Under the pieces are notes generated by a model. It worked only from the letters and a program-made list of their open reading frames with translations. It searched no databases and had not been told where the DNA came from. This document shows positions 12,030 to 24,607 of a DNA stretch of 64,000 bases, in pieces; within the stretch, counting starts at the first letter, position 1; each line of letters opens with the position of its first letter. Origin of the DNA: Cyathus striatus (Eukaryota; Basidiomycota; Agaricomycetes; Agaricales; Nidulariaceae); NCBI GenBank assembly GCA_025738555.1, contig JAOVFP010000010.1, positions 1,116,001-1,180,000 on the forward strand, written 5' to 3'. The position numbers were made by a program, and so were the translations under genes.

Positions 12030-14050
12030 AGGGAGCGAGAATAAGCGATTGACTCATGTGTTACATATAGTTGCTGGAAGTTGTTAGGAATGTATCGAGG
12101 GCCGAGGCACGTTGACGTGTACTTTTATGTAACTTTACCAAGTCAATATAGCTGAGTTATTTCAAACAATTAGTTTTGTAGTGTGTTTCCTTCCCCTGTC
12201 TTCCATGCTTCTACCTTGAACTGTGTTTCCTTCATCTGTCATCTTTACTTCTCCCCCATCCTTGACTGGCTGCTATGACCCCCAGTCCTTTCATGTCTTC
12301 TTCACTCTCAGTCTCGTAGTCGTGTAATGTAAAGCATATTGTACAATAATGGATCTTATTAGTTGGGTTCAAAAGAAATCAAATAACGTATCCCCTGCAA
12401 GATTTAAAACAGACAATTTCGTCATGTGCCGTTGGGTTATTGGGACTTGCCATTAATTACAGCATTTGTCGATACTGATTACTGAGTACGATATTCAACA
12501 TTCATATTCATGTTCAAATGTTTAATATTAACGTTCAGGATCAGGGGCAGTTCAAGTAAGGGGTATCAAAAAGATTGATAAAAAAGATTACATATCAGCT
12601 GAGTGAAAAGCCAGATGGACTCGAAACCAGGGATTTTGTGCGCAGATTATTTACAGTTTTGTTATCGGTCCATGTAGTGTGTCGATTTGGGGCTTCTTAT
12701 AGTCGATATTTATCGTCAGGTTTACTTACGTAGCGAATGGTAAACTAGTATTTCAACCCTTCAAATAAGACACCAAGAAGGTGAACTGTATGATTCGGAG
12801 TTAGAGAAATTTCGACCGAAATATTGGGCGGCTTAATCACGTGTTGATGAGCGCCCATCAATGAACACGACGGCGAGCGACTGTTCTTCAAGCCCAGTCA
12901 AAAGTCGGTCTAGCGATTTCGAGCGGTGTCGAGCGAGAAATATTGTATAGATTTTTGTCGAGCGGCATCTAGCAAAATACCCCCAAAATACCTCTAATGC
13001 TACTAAAAATGTCTTGGCATCTTCTCGAACACAAATTACGATATGTCCTTCAAAATTTCATGATGCAAAATCTAGGCATATCGAGGGATATCTAATATGA
13101 ACGCAATTGCGGAAGCGACATCAAAATATTTGCTTAAGTCGTTCGTTTCCTTTCTTTATTATAATCCTGGCACTTTCCCGTGGCATGTAGGACCCTCCTT
13201 TCTTTTTCCCCTCTTGCGCTTCACGTTATTCTTGGAAATTTCGTATGTCCTTCACTCCACCCTTCTCCTACTAATTCCTCTTCAAGTTTTGCATGCAACA
13301 TTTCCTGTAAAAGCATTTAGATTTAGAAGTCATGAGCCCACTACAATTTCGAAGGTATGTTCCTTAGTTTTACAGTGATGCTATAAAAATCAATCTGATT
13401 GTGTCTTCTCGCGCACAGGGTTTCCTGTCAACATACATCCGCTACTTCCCTACAACTTCAAACTTCCCAGTTACCCTTGCCAACACTTCGATTTTCTATC
13501 ACTGAGCTGAGCTGGAGTTAGTCTCGATGTTTCTGGAGTAGGATTACTGCTTGGAGTGGTGCATATTTGTGTACATATAGTATGTATAATTTCATCTGAA
13601 TATTTGAACCATTGCTGATGGTATTATCGTAAATTCAGCGGTGCTGTACTGCAAGCTTTGTTAGTGTTACATTTGTGTAATTTGTGTAGATAGTATTATA
13701 TTTTATTAGATACATTTCCAATATACATTTTTTGTTTTAAAACGGCTAGAATGTAAAAAACCTGGCAAGATGTACCTAGAATGACACTACCAAATGCTAC
13801 GTTGTCGCTAGATACGACTATACCTACCAGGTAAATAAATGCTTGGAAAGTGGGAGTTGCTCTTGGCGTTAGTTTAGAATAGATGTGCTTAGATGACGCT
13901 CGAAAAAAATCGATGTATTCTATTTTTTATGGCGAGGTATAGTGTCATCTAGCGGTTGGATCTCAATTGATACCACTAGTTCTCCCTAGACCGACTTTTG
14001 ACTGGGCTTCAAGGCCTAAGGTTTATACAAGGTTTATAAGTAAACGGTTA
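12030..14050. other. Intergenic; no gene recognised
   Basis: The frame at 13097-13378 (93 aa) has no recognisable domain and no strong splice context, and I do not call it. Around 12860-12970 there are repeated gtcgagcg phrases of uncertain meaning. Confidence 0.35.
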
Positions 14051-14059
14051 CAAATCGGT

Positions 14060-14520
14060 TCTAGTTGGACGGACCATGCCGTTTATTTGGCAGTCCCCCT
14101 CCAGCCAAACACTGCGTCATCATTCCATTTTGTCTCTCGTTGTCCCCAACGTCTCCTCGCGTATTCTCATTGACATCCCTCTTCAGAGGCTTAGTAGCCC
14201 TATTCTTCCCGTAACGAAAACATCCTCCAAATGCACAGGTACAGCGATCTGGACCATACAACTATCGCCATCTTGGCTTCGTCTTCCACCATCGGATCAT
14301 CTCAACCGCTCTCATCCCTCTCACAGATTTAGCAACCCAATTCTTCTTCTATCGAGAACCTCCTCCAAATACACGGATAAATTGACCCTGCAAGTTCAAA
14401 TGGTGGCTACACATGGCCATCAGATGCTCACAAATCACTCGATCCATATTGATACGCATATGGCTCAGTAAGCAACGAGTCTCACTAAGCATGTCGCGCT
14501 GCTGGGACCTGGTACTACAA
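14060..14520. repeat. Upstream module of OYE paralogue 2, duplicated elsewhere in the window
   Basis: Phrases such as tgccgtttatttggcag (14088), the run of C/T-rich phrases, and tatggctcagtaagcaacg (14459-14477) recur in order at 19250-19545, 21495-21740, 23660-23850 and 32620-32900. This is the 5' region of the intact reductase gene. The other copies are debris of duplications of that gene's neighbourhood. Confidence 0.65.
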
Positions 14521-14618
14521 ACATGCGTGGGTACTTATATTCTTCTTCTTCTGTCACTATGTTCTCATAAACTCATTGTCAAGTTAAGCTAGTTACTTAT
14601 CCACTCTACCACACACCA

Positions 14619-15954
<1,336 letters not shown>

Positions 15955-16152
15955 AGGAGGTTGAGGTTTAATAGGATGTTTCGCTAAATTTTCACGCTCT
16001 TAGAGTACGCATTTTGTAAATTTGCATGAGAACACATTGCACGACACATCATACATGCCAAATACATGTACTTCGTACAAAAATAAGAGGAATGATGAGG
16101 GAAGACAACACCGGCATGAATCTACAAACTGGCCACCTTTAAAACATCCACA

Positions 16153-16677
16153 CTAGGGACTGATTCTCGACACCGCCGATTTTGCAGCTATATCTGCTGA
16201 CTTCTCCGCAATCCATTGTAATTCTTGTTCATCTACATCTGAGTCAAGTTCCTGTGATGAAAGTTCGTCTTCGGCTTCATTCTCTGAATCGCCCTCCTCC
16301 CCTCCAATGTCAACGATCACCACTGAACTTCCAAATATTTCATGAAAGCGGTTCTTGTCCCCAAAATATTTTTTCACCGCCTTTTCACTTCCAAACAAAG
16401 GAATTAGACGTTCCCCATTCTCTCCTACACCCCCCTTGAACAATGGAGGTTGGATTGGTCTCTTCTTTAAGCCATTCTCATTAAAGAACGTTCCCCCCTC
16501 CCCCCCTAAAGCACCTGAGTTAATGTATGCACCTGCTACAAGCGAGTGAAGCAGTATGAACATAAATCTTAACTTTGGCTCAGCGTCCCGTTTAAAACTG
16601 ACCCTTTTATTAAAATAAAAGGGCAATTTAAAGCCGGGCTTGCAGCATACTTCATAATCACGAGGGAGGGGGTCCAT
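16153..16677 (-). CDS. Hypothetical protein with acidic C-terminus
   Basis: An uninterrupted frame of 174 aa starts MDPLPRDYEVCC. It has one moderately hydrophobic stretch (RFMFILLHSLVAGAYINSG), a Gly/Pro-rich middle, and a tail rich in Glu, Asp and Ser (GGEEGDSENEAEDELSSQEL) that ends AAKSAVSRISP. The acidic, low-hydrophobic tail and balanced composition look more like real coding sequence than chance. No family is recognised and no introns were needed. It is convergent with the upstream reductase gene, whose stop is about 200 bp away. Confidence 0.45.
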   Translation of the reverse strand: MDPLPRDYEVCCKPGFKLPFYFNKRVSFKRDAEPKLRFMFILLHSLVAGAYINSGALGGEGGTFFNENGLKKRPIQPPLFKGGVGENGERLIPLFGSEKAVKKYFGDKNRFHEIFGSSVVIVDIGGEEGDSENEAEDELSSQELDSDVDEQELQWIAEKSADIAAKSAVSRISP

Positions 16678-16689
16678 TCTTTGAGGTTC

Positions 16690-17225
16690 GGGTTTCCAAC
16701 TTGCACAAGGCCAATAGATAAACGAGAGTAGTTTCCGTGTGGGCCGTGAAGTTTCTTATGTAATCTTCACGGGCGGCTGACGCCAGCGTCTGAAAACTGG
16801 GGGTGTGTTCGACCCGGTATTATTTGTGCGTAGACGTCATTTCAATTGCTAGGATTGTCTGGACGTCCCATTACGCAAATCGGGGAGGAAATAGGGTCAG
16901 CATCTCCACTTTCCCTTTTCCTCCCGTGCTGGTAGATACTGGCAAAAGAATCTGCTCATTACTGACCTTGTTCCTCCTTTTGCTCCAAAGTTGTCTCACA
17001 GATCGTTTAGCTCGTTTATCTCGCCTGTCGAATTTTTGCATTACCCACCCTCCCGTCCACAGGTTTACAGTTCAGCCTTTCCATCTCTAATTTGTTCCGT
17101 ATCTTTTATCTATCTCGTTTACGTTACATATTTACTCTTATCGTCGCGTTTGCTCTACTCGTTAACGTGCGTAATGAATCTGTTTATCATAGCGGTGTCG
17201 AGGTGCTAACGGATGCAACCTCCCC
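16690..17225. other. Intergenic; no gene recognised
   Basis: C/T-rich plus-strand sequence with overlapping short frames only. Confidence 0.35.
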
Positions 17226-17229
17226 ACAG

Positions 17230-18128
17230 CTACTCCTTACTCTTCGTATGTGAGAGTGCATTCGATTGGCTATGTTTAGCACCAATAGAAGGCTAGAAGT
17301 CAGATCCGTTTCGATGCAATGTTTATATAATTTATGTACCTTAGGCATCACAGGTCGCAAGTACATCTCCAAATTCTCAAACATGGAACAAAGGCTGTCC
17401 TCTAAGAACAGCACATTCTCAAAATGATGGACACCGAATTTTGTGACAAACTCTAATAATTCATCATTGCCAGTTGCTTCCATGACTTTCGCAAAGACAG
17501 AAGGGCTCTGAAGTTAAAACTTGAATTAGTTGCTAAATTTGTTTCAGGTATGAACAGTAACTGACTGTGGTCTCCACATTTGGATTTAAAAAGTAAAAAC
17601 AACGGGTACGCCCTTTTGTAGGAGGACAATCTGATTTTTCTAATTGAGTTGTCAACTTGAACATATCATAATAGCGATAATCCACGAAATTTGTAATAGG
17701 ACACTTGTATTCCGCTTGTTTAAGTGCCTATGCAATTCGTGAGCCAACGAAAATGCACATTTGTGAGGAACTTGTTACCTGTTCTCTGATAAATTCTATC
17801 CTTGTACGTTCACGATCAGCGTATTCGTCCGAAGAGTGTTTAACTATTCAATTTGTGTTATTGAATATTATAGTAGCGCAGGAAAAACGAACGTACACTC
17901 AAGAACAAAGGAGAGGTAGTCTTTCGCGAGTCTCTGAACATCATCATGGCGACGCGAATATATTTCATCAGCAAACGATCTTCCATCAGGAAAAGGTCTT
18001 TCATAATACTCCAGAAAATACAGGAGAACTTTTAAGGATATAGCCTTGTCGCTGTTCGGAATAGCTCTGTACTGATTCAAGAGAGATTTGATAATACTGC
18101 GCGCAGCGTCGTTCTGCCACTGGTACAT
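17230..18128 (-). CDS. Hypothetical protein, five exons, family not recognised
   Basis: Exons 18128-17897, 17843-17779, 17703-17566, 17507-17340 and 17292-17230 join in frame to give 221 aa. The start reads MYQWQNDAARSIIKSLLNQY, then KVLLYFLEYYERPFPDGRSF, SSDEYADRERTRIEFIREQ, CPITNFVDYRYYDMFKLTTQ, FAKVMEATGNDELLEFVTKF and LFLEDSLCSMFENLEMYLRP; it ends QSNALSHTKSKE. It is soluble and probably mostly helical, with no signal peptide or membrane segment. The N-terminal half resembles helical bundle proteins in general, but I cannot name a domain. All splice sites follow GT..AG, though the acceptor before exon 3 is a weak AAG. Confidence 0.6.
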
Positions 18129-18129
18129 G

Positions 18130-18560
18130 ATGGATAATCGGTAAAAGATGATCGATATCGATGAACTTTATTGAAACTTAAATATTAAATACTTTACATA
18201 AGTTATAGTTTGATTCCCACGGATACAGCAGTATATGTCAATTCAAAATGATCCAAAGGGCGAAGATAAGAAAATTGAACTACAGCGAGTTGAAACAAGG
18301 GAAATAATTCATGTAGCTCCAACGACGCACCTGACTGAATACACTTGACAGAATTTTGTGGATTATCGGATGAGAAAACGCTTGAGACGTGGTATACCCC
18401 TTCAAATTTTATCGAAAAAACTAGAAAATTGAAGGAGATCTGTCAAAATGTTTTGGATTTCTGGGTGATTGCAAAACCCTGCTTTCCCGGGCTGCACGGC
18501 CATCGGCTTATGTATCGTTCAATCTCCGACACAACATATTCCCACGCCGAGATTCCCAAG
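18130..18560. other. No gene confidently recognised
   Basis: A 73-aa plus-strand frame (18345-18566) is present without splice partners or motif. It stops just before the first tRNA-Glu remnant. Confidence 0.3.
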
Positions 18561-18567
18561 TCTTAAG

Positions 18568-18635
18568 TCGAGTATGGTGTAATGGCCAACAGAATTTGTG
18601 CGCGGTAGCTAGACGTTCGATTCTCCGTACTCGAA
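18568..18635 (+). pseudogene. tRNA-Glu(CUC) pseudogene lacking the anticodon arm
   Basis: tcgagtaTGGTGTAATGG, then a junction that removes the anticodon stem-loop and intron, then GCGGTAGCTAGACGTTCGATTC and tactcga. The T stem is also mutated. Confidence 0.8.
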
Positions 18636-18689
18636 CTTTGAGCCAATAGTCATGTCTTTTGGTTTAAAGTACCCATATTTTACTTGAAG

Positions 18690-18782
18690 TCAAGTATGGT
18701 GTAATGGCCAACATTACCGCCTCTCAGTGTTAAAAAATGCGTTTGTGCGCGGTAGCTCGGGGTTCGATTCCCCGTACTCGAA
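18690..18782 (+). tRNA. tRNA-Glu(CUC) with intron
   Basis: Acceptor strands tcaagta/tactcga pair at 6 of 7 positions (one A-C mismatch). The A box TGGTGTAATGG and B box GGTTCGATTCC are perfect. The anticodon stem is accgc/gcggt, with loop CTCTCA and anticodon CTC at 18723-18725. An intron of roughly 20 nt follows position 37. A Pol III terminator TTTTTT lies about 20 bases downstream. It is probably transcribed. Confidence 0.8.
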
Positions 18783-18799
18783 TAAACATTGCCTCACGG

Positions 18800-19240
18800 A
18801 ACATTTTTTGTCCTTCACTGAAATTTTAGACCTGAACCTGGTTGTTTGGAGTGGCAGGGGTGAGGCAGCCACTTGTGTACCCCGTTCCCAAAACCTTTAG
18901 TACTCAACTACTCAACTGTCACGCGACATAAAGTAATTATAGCTTGATTACGAGGAATCCCCCTTGTAAGGTGGACTTGTCGAGTATTGAAGCCCATCCC
19001 AAAGTTGTCGCGCCGGCGAAATCAAAATCTGACGGATTGAAATATTAAAGGATTGTCGGTACCGTAGATTCAGTGGTGTATGTACAGTGCACTTCCAGGA
19101 ATGATAGCCTGAAACCGGAATGATGTTTAACAAGTTGCGCTACTTGGACGCAAGATATAGTAAACTTGAGGTAAACGGTTGTGGATACCAAGTGGATACT
19201 AGCAATCAGTGGACGTGAGGACGTCGCTTACGTAACTTGG
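18800..19240. other. Non-coding duplicated sequence
   Basis: The phrase from about 18958 (aaggtggacttgtcgagtattgaag) recurs near 23420, and ggtaaacggttgtggatac (about 19169) recurs near 23595. No gene is seen. Confidence 0.4.
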
Positions 19241-19249
19241 TTAAACAAA

Positions 19250-19545
19250 TCGTGCCGTTTATTTGGCAAATCCATTCCGACCAAATATGTGTCATGTTCC
19301 ATTTTCGTTTTCAACAAGTTCACCCGAATTCAACCTGAACTTTACCTTCCCCACCACATTCTCATCTCCTCACACATCACACATAGTCTCTACAAGTGAC
19401 TGCTCAATCTATACCTCACCATCAATGCATCATGCCATGCACCTTCGCCTTCCACCTTCGGGTGCTCACTTGAAGCACTCACAGATCACTCAATCCACTG
19501 ATATGCATATGGCTCAGTAGGCAACGCGCAACTTCAAAGAAATGC
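19250..19545. repeat. Duplicate of the OYE upstream module
   Basis: A diverged copy of 14080-14490, including tgccgtttatttggcaaatc and tatggctcagtaggcaacg. It is placed just 5' of the reductase pseudogene, as in the intact locus. Confidence 0.65.
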
Positions 19546-19559
19546 ATATCCCACATTTC

Positions 19560-20240
19560 CGGATCCGAAGTCATTAGTGCTGTTGTAAAGGAAATTGTTG
19601 GGGAGGATAGAGTAGGGTCGAGGGGCTCACCTTGGAACATGATTAATGGTTCGTCGCTTATCCCTCCCTTTCCTCCATCCCTTCCTTACCAACTAACGTG
19701 ATAGTCTAATATGGGAGTATTGACCCCCAACCCCCAACCCATCCATCTCCTCCAACGATTCAAAACTACCCATCTGATTCTGGTGTATATTGAATCGAGC
19801 CGCTGGTCACTTATACCGGCCTGTCGAATCATATTGTAAGGGACATTTGAGCACCAAATGCCCTGTGATTTGTAGAGCAGTGGGGAAAGGTGGGTGTATT
19901 GCGTTTGGATGGGGGTTTATTAATTATTGCTAGTGTGTCTTAGTACGTTCTCTATCTCTTGGCTTTTTTCTGGGTTCTTTATCGCTGGACGTTCGCATTC
20001 GTTCTTCCTTTCTTCTTCTATTTGTATCGCATTTTCGTTCTTGCGCTTATCGTTCCGTTTCCTGAGAGTATGGTTTTACTCATAATTGAAATACAGTCGG
20101 ACCTACCGCACAACCCGTACGATCGGACGACGTTTTATGTGGCTATGGGGGTTGGGTATGATTATCCCTTCTATATAGAGCGTGGGGATGGTGGTACGGA
20201 GCAGGAGTAGAAAGAAGGTGCAAGGGCTGTCAAGTTTTAA
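19560..20240 (+). pseudogene. Old yellow enzyme pseudogene, 5' half deleted
   Basis: The copy begins inside the equivalent of exon 2: EVISAVVKEIVGEDRVGSRG, then SPWNMING with the conserved gttcgtc donor region. A degraded exon 3 follows (tatgggagt..., no long frame). Exon 4 reads [20 protein letters not shown], equivalent to YDRTTFYVP...VGYVDYPFY of the intact paralogue. The first 270-nt exon and most of exon 2 are missing, and the upstream module is fused directly to the remnant. Confidence 0.8.
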
Positions 20241-20374
20241 TAGGAGTCATATTTGTAGAGCTTTATATGTACCTTACAGTTCGAGAAATTGTCGGAGTTG
20301 ATTATAGGTGGCTATTAAGACTACTTTGGGGGGTTACTACATAATATAGTAGGTACTATGAAGTGCTATACAAT

Positions 20375-20465
20375 TCAAGTATGGTATAACGCTAACATTA
20401 CCGCCTCTCATAGAGGTATCAACCGTATTGCACGGTAGCTCGGTGTTCAATTCCCTGTACTCGAA
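20375..20465 (+). pseudogene. Decayed tRNA-Glu(CUC)
   Basis: tcaagta...tactcga acceptor strands remain. The A box is TGGTATAACGC and the B box GTGTTCAATTCC, so both promoter elements are damaged. It lies just downstream of the reductase pseudogene. Confidence 0.75.
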
Positions 20466-20491
20466 CTATCCTAGTGTTGTCTTTCCACCTC

Positions 20492-20541
20492 TCAAAGCAG
20501 TAAAAGCTCGGGGTAGCTCGGGGTTCGATTCCCTGCAGAGA
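20492..20541 (+). pseudogene. tRNA-Glu(CUC) 3' fragment
   Basis: Retains cctctcaaagcagtaaa and tagctcggggttcgattccc, i.e. the anticodon loop, part of the intron and the T arm. Both acceptor strands are lost. Confidence 0.65.
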
Positions 20542-20789
20542 ACTATTAACGAGATGTCACATTGATTTTAAAGTCGTAAGATAGGTTTATCAAATAGGCC
20601 ACGTCTCCTTTCCTAGACACCTACACATCTTGCCTCCATAAATCTTCTCGAACAAACATCACAAGAGATCGAATAAATAATATGTTTTTATAATTCCAGT
20701 ATGGTGAAATGGTGTGCAATCTAGTAGCTCATTGGAGCTAAAGTCCGGGGGGCTCACTTACACATACACTTAAGTTCACGAGTTTTGAG

Positions 20790-21100
20790 TTAATTTCTTT
20801 TCATCGCTCTAGGCTTGATAAACGTAAACAACCTGTAGAAAAACTAGGAGTGCCTTTAACTTAAGAGAGAAATTTTAGCTGAAATATGGAGACAACTCCT
20901 AAGTCATCATTGGACGAGGTATCAAGAAGAACAAGAGTACTGTTGCCTTTATGAAAGAAAACAGAAGCAAAAGTTCAGAACCCTTAATGAATGTGTATCT
21001 GAAAAAATTGAGACTCCTTTCTTTCGGTGAATTGGTATTGGTTGCTGGTGTAATTTCGGAACAATCCAAATAACAGCTTCATAATACGGTCTTGATAGAT
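20790..21100. repeat. Duplicated segment, copy A
   Basis: Similar in order to 22350-22690: tttcatcgctctaggcttga versus tttcattgctttaggcaggt, then caacctgtagaaaaactagg versus caatctgtagagaaaccggg, then ggttgctggtgtaattt versus ggtcgctggtataactt. It forms part of the module repeated with the tRNA genes. Confidence 0.55.
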
Positions 21101-21494
21101 TATAATAGATTTAAAATCAATCAGGGACTAGGTAGACGAATGTGAAGTGCAATCCACTGAACTTGTATGCCCATTGCCTTTAACTACCCTTTGCTGTATG
21201 ATGCAGCCTATTATGCGCAAAATAGATTCCACTACTTAAAATTTCGGAGATGTAAGATGTGTAAAACAGGATGCTAGTAAGGGGTCGATTATCAAGGGTC
21301 CTTAGAGCTTGAATTGAGTACCTTTTAATTAGTACGCACTAATAGATGAGCATCCTGTTGTTGCGTTGGAGGAATCAGAATATGACAGAAGGCTCGTACT
21401 TAGCATATGTATACTTATATGGCGGCCTTACACCTTGTGTGGGAGGAATGGTGTTCAACAAGTTGCAAAACCTGACAGAACACTGTTACACAGA

Positions 21495-21800
21495 TCATGC
21501 CGTTCGGCGTTTATTTAGCAAATCCATCCCGAGTCCGACCAAATACTACTTAAGTACGTCACGTTCCATTCTCACCCGGTCCCGAACTTTGCCCGAACTT
21601 CCTCAACTCAGGACTGAAAAGTCTGGACTTCGTCATCACACCTTCGCCTTCCGCCATCCGATGCCCGATGAACGCGCACCAGTCACTGCGGCCAAATCCA
21701 AATCGTTCGATCCACTAATGTATGGCTCCGTCTTGTAAAGAGAGTGGGGATGGTGGCATGGAGTAGAAGAAAAGTATGAAGCTTATTGAAGATTGATAGG
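21495..21800. repeat. Duplicate of the OYE upstream module plus reductase tail
   Basis: Diverged copy of the upstream module (catgccgttcggcgtttatt, aaatccatcccgagtccgac). It is fused at about 21740 to the very 3' end of the reductase (gtggggatggtggcatggag), so almost the whole gene is deleted. The 130-aa frame over this interval is an accident of the C/T-rich module. Confidence 0.55.
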
Positions 21801-21872
21801 ACATATATTTTTGGGGGCTTTAAACTATTGTTACTATATCAAATAGCGCGCTGTGAAGTACTATACACCAAT

Positions 21873-21966
21873 TTGAGTATGGTGTAATGCTAACATCACC
21901 ACCTCTCATGGTCGGAAATCTATCAGTATTGTGCGGTAGATCGGGGTTCAATTCCCCGTACTCGAA
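21873..21966 (+). pseudogene. Decayed tRNA-Glu(CUC)
   Basis: ttgagta/tactcga still pair, but the D loop has a 1-nt loss (aatgctaac) and the B box is GGTTCAATTCC. It sits at the same position relative to reductase debris as the copies at 20375 and 33781. Confidence 0.7.
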
Positions 21967-22047
21967 CTATAGCACCCTTGAAATGTTTTCCCTATAGTAT
22001 CATGAATATAGTTAGAGTACATACGCTATTCTTTAACATAATCTTGC

Positions 22048-22153
22048 TCAAGTATGGTGTAATGGCTAACATTACCGCCTCTCAAAGCAGTAAGATCCTT
22101 AAGATTAATATTAATGCTCGCGGTAGCTCGGGGTTCGATTCCCCGTACTCGAA
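22048..22153 (+). tRNA. tRNA-Glu(CUC) with intron
   Basis: tcaagta/tactcga (one A-C mismatch), A box TGGTGTAATGG, B box GGTTCGATTCC, anticodon CTC in loop CTCTCA, and an intron of about 33 nt rich in A and T. A TTTTTT terminator follows about 25 bases downstream. Sequence and intron are close to the copy at 33960. Confidence 0.8.
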
Positions 22154-22349
22154 TACACATAACATAGCCTTGGTGAAATTTTTTGTACTTCACTGAGAAC
22201 TGCAAAAATGGTTGCGTTCGAAGTGGGTTTTAACAGTATAACTTGTTCCGGTTGCGCATATTTGTGCACTGCATACTAAAAACTTGCGTTATAGAAGTTC
22301 GAGTTCGAGTAAGGTGCAATGCCACATACTCGAGAGTCGAAACTGGTCT

Positions 22350-22690
22350 TCGGGTTCAGGAGTCTTGGGCTTTTCATTGCTTTAGGCAGGTAAACAATCT
22401 GTAGAGAAACCGGGAGTGTTCCTGACTTGAAGGAGAGGGGTTTGCTGGGTATGAAAGTGATTCCTGAGTGATCATCACACAAGTCTATGTCCAGGTGTTT
22501 TACCTCACTAGGGATTCTGATGGCAGCGAAGATTGTCACTGCGCTATAGCCAGACGTGAAAAGGTATTCAGAACAACAAAAATACTACTACATTTATGAA
22601 AAAAACAGCATCTCATGAAAGGAGAAGTTAAAGCAGGTATTGGTCGCTGGTATAACTTTAGGACAGTCCAAAGAACAGGTTTACAATACG
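22350..22690. repeat. Duplicated segment, copy B
   Basis: Partner of 20790-21100. The 87-aa minus-strand frame (22276-22539) is not preserved in the other copy and is not called as a gene. Confidence 0.5.
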
Positions 22691-22699
22691 GTATTGAAT

Positions 22700-23650
22700 G
22701 AGTAGTGTATTAGTGGTGTACAGGTACTACCTATCTGCCAGTGTCGGACATCGTGGACAGCCATGCATGAATAATTCGCGAATCTTTAAGAGAAGTTTGA
22801 GTAGTTATATAGTAAGTCATCGAGGTTGGGGTGGCATATATCTGTTACTAGCGATATTTAATAGACTATAATAGATCTGAAATCAATCAAGGCACTGGGA
22901 ATACATGAAAATATATCACACTTTACTGTATGCCTTTAAGTAACCATCGCCGTATAGTGCAGCAAGTATTATTAGTATCAGTACTAAAATTTTCAAAGAA
23001 GTAGGACGTCTGGGGGCGATAGCCTAATTGAAATGATACGTCGTGGTTGAGGCCTGAGGATTGAATTTGGCTATCACCAACAAGAGCTGTACTTTTATTA
23101 AACAGTCAGAGAGATAACGATAGGACGGTGTATGACAACGGATTCCTGTGCAGACGCTGCTCCAGGTGTCGGTAGAAGTCTTGTTGATTTATGCCTGGTA
23201 TGTTCCAAATATATAGTAGGATCCGTGTGGATTCAGATTAGATGCTAGTTTGACATTCCCTAGAGTTGAGTAATTTGGTGAGTAAGCACAAGACAAAGAG
23301 ACTGTATGCGTTGGCATACCTTGCAACTGGAACCTTCAATAATAATAAAACGCCCCGTGACGTTACAGTATGCATAGCTCAATCCCGAGAAAGCTCTCCG
23401 CACTGCACAGGGTGTCATATATGGTGGACTTGATGAGTATTGAAGCACATCCCGTTGTTGCGTTGGAGGAATGAGAATCCAACGTCGGAAGGCTCATAGA
23501 TTCCACGGTGTATGTATGTACCCTTCCAGAGCAGACAGTGTGACGCTGTTTCTGCGATAAATGACTTTGAATGAGTTTCGCTACGCTGGACGCAATGTAA
23601 ACGGTTGTAGATACGTAGTGGATGTCTGACGTCTATTACGTAACTTAGTT
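22700..23650. other. Non-coding duplicated sequence
   Basis: Contains phrases shared with 21080-21250 (ttgatagattataatagat versus atagactataatagatctga) and with 18950-19200. No gene is recognised. Confidence 0.4.
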
Positions 23651-23659
23651 AAAGTTAAA

Positions 23660-23850
23660 CGGGTTGTGCCGTTTATTTGACAAATCCATTCCGACCAAAT
23701 ATGCGTCATGTTCCATTTTCGTTTTCGTTTTCAACTTCATCCGAATTCAACCCGAACTTTACCTTCCCCGTATACCAGTTACGCAGGGACCACATTCTCA
23801 TCTCCCCATACATCATACATCGTCTCTACAAGTGATTAGTCGACTAGTAC
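23660..23850. repeat. Duplicate of the OYE upstream module (truncated)
   Basis: tgccgtttatttgacaaatc, attccgaccaaatatgcgtc and cgtctctacaagtgattag match 19250-19400. No reductase sequence follows. Confidence 0.6.
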
Positions 23851-23859
23851 TTAGTTCTA

Positions 23860-24600
23860 AATCTAAGCATTAACATTTAAATCAAATATCAATATCAAGT
23901 ACTTACAATAGTTGTGCTGGGGTGTCAATGGCATTGCATCAATACGCCGATACGACAGGACAGGGAGTTTGAGCCCGGAGTGGCCTCCATCATTAATGAG
24001 GACAACAACGTCCACGTGCACCTTGATCAAGGGATGGACCCGACGAACGACATGGAACAGGTTGCGCCTATGACATGGGATGAGGACCGTAGGTGTGTAG
24101 AGAAGGAGGAGATGACATATCACAAAGTGACATTACTAATAAAGCATCAGCCTATACGTTACATGTCACGTAGTGTGACGGCCAAATCTTGCAAGGCAAA
24201 AACATGAAATGCTGTCATTCGCATGGAAATGCATCCTACAGCATGCCTTTTCTTCAATAAAAAAAATCCATGTAACTGGTTCATAAAATCAATTCAAATT
24301 ATATTTTGTTTTTGTGAGTTGTAGATGACATCTATATAAACATATCCCTGAAGAAATAATTGTGGAAGGAGTGTTTGTAGTGGAGCAAATGGCCGACGAC
24401 ACCGATGAAGTTAATTGCCTATTTAAGGGGGTATAACTGGATTTTGGCGAAGAGTATCTTAGAGCAGTCTTAGGTTGGTCTTAGGCGGTGGTGAATACCA
24501 ATTAAAATATTGAGAGTGTATATCACTGTAAGTACATTGTCTATGTGACAGTAAACTCGTTCGTATTTCTTATTACTTTCAGAACATCAATTACGAGCAC
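23860..24600. other. No gene confidently recognised
   Basis: A plus-strand frame of 97 aa (23914-24207) and its antisense partner overlap without motif. They could be fragments of an unrecognised gene but lack splice support. Confidence 0.3.
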
Positions 24601-24607
24601 AATAAAA

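Noticed and set aside
21346..21738. 130-aa plus-strand frame
   Set aside because: Runs through a duplicated non-coding module whose other copies do not keep the frame.
22276..22539. 87-aa minus-strand frame that looks protein-like
   Set aside because: The duplicate at 20790-21100 is broken in this frame, and no splice partners or motif are present.
22990..23095. Possible tRNA (gcgatagcctaattgaaa ... ggattgaatttggctatca)
   Set aside because: Ends can pair, but there is no proper A or B box and no anticodon arm; more likely a chance hairpin.
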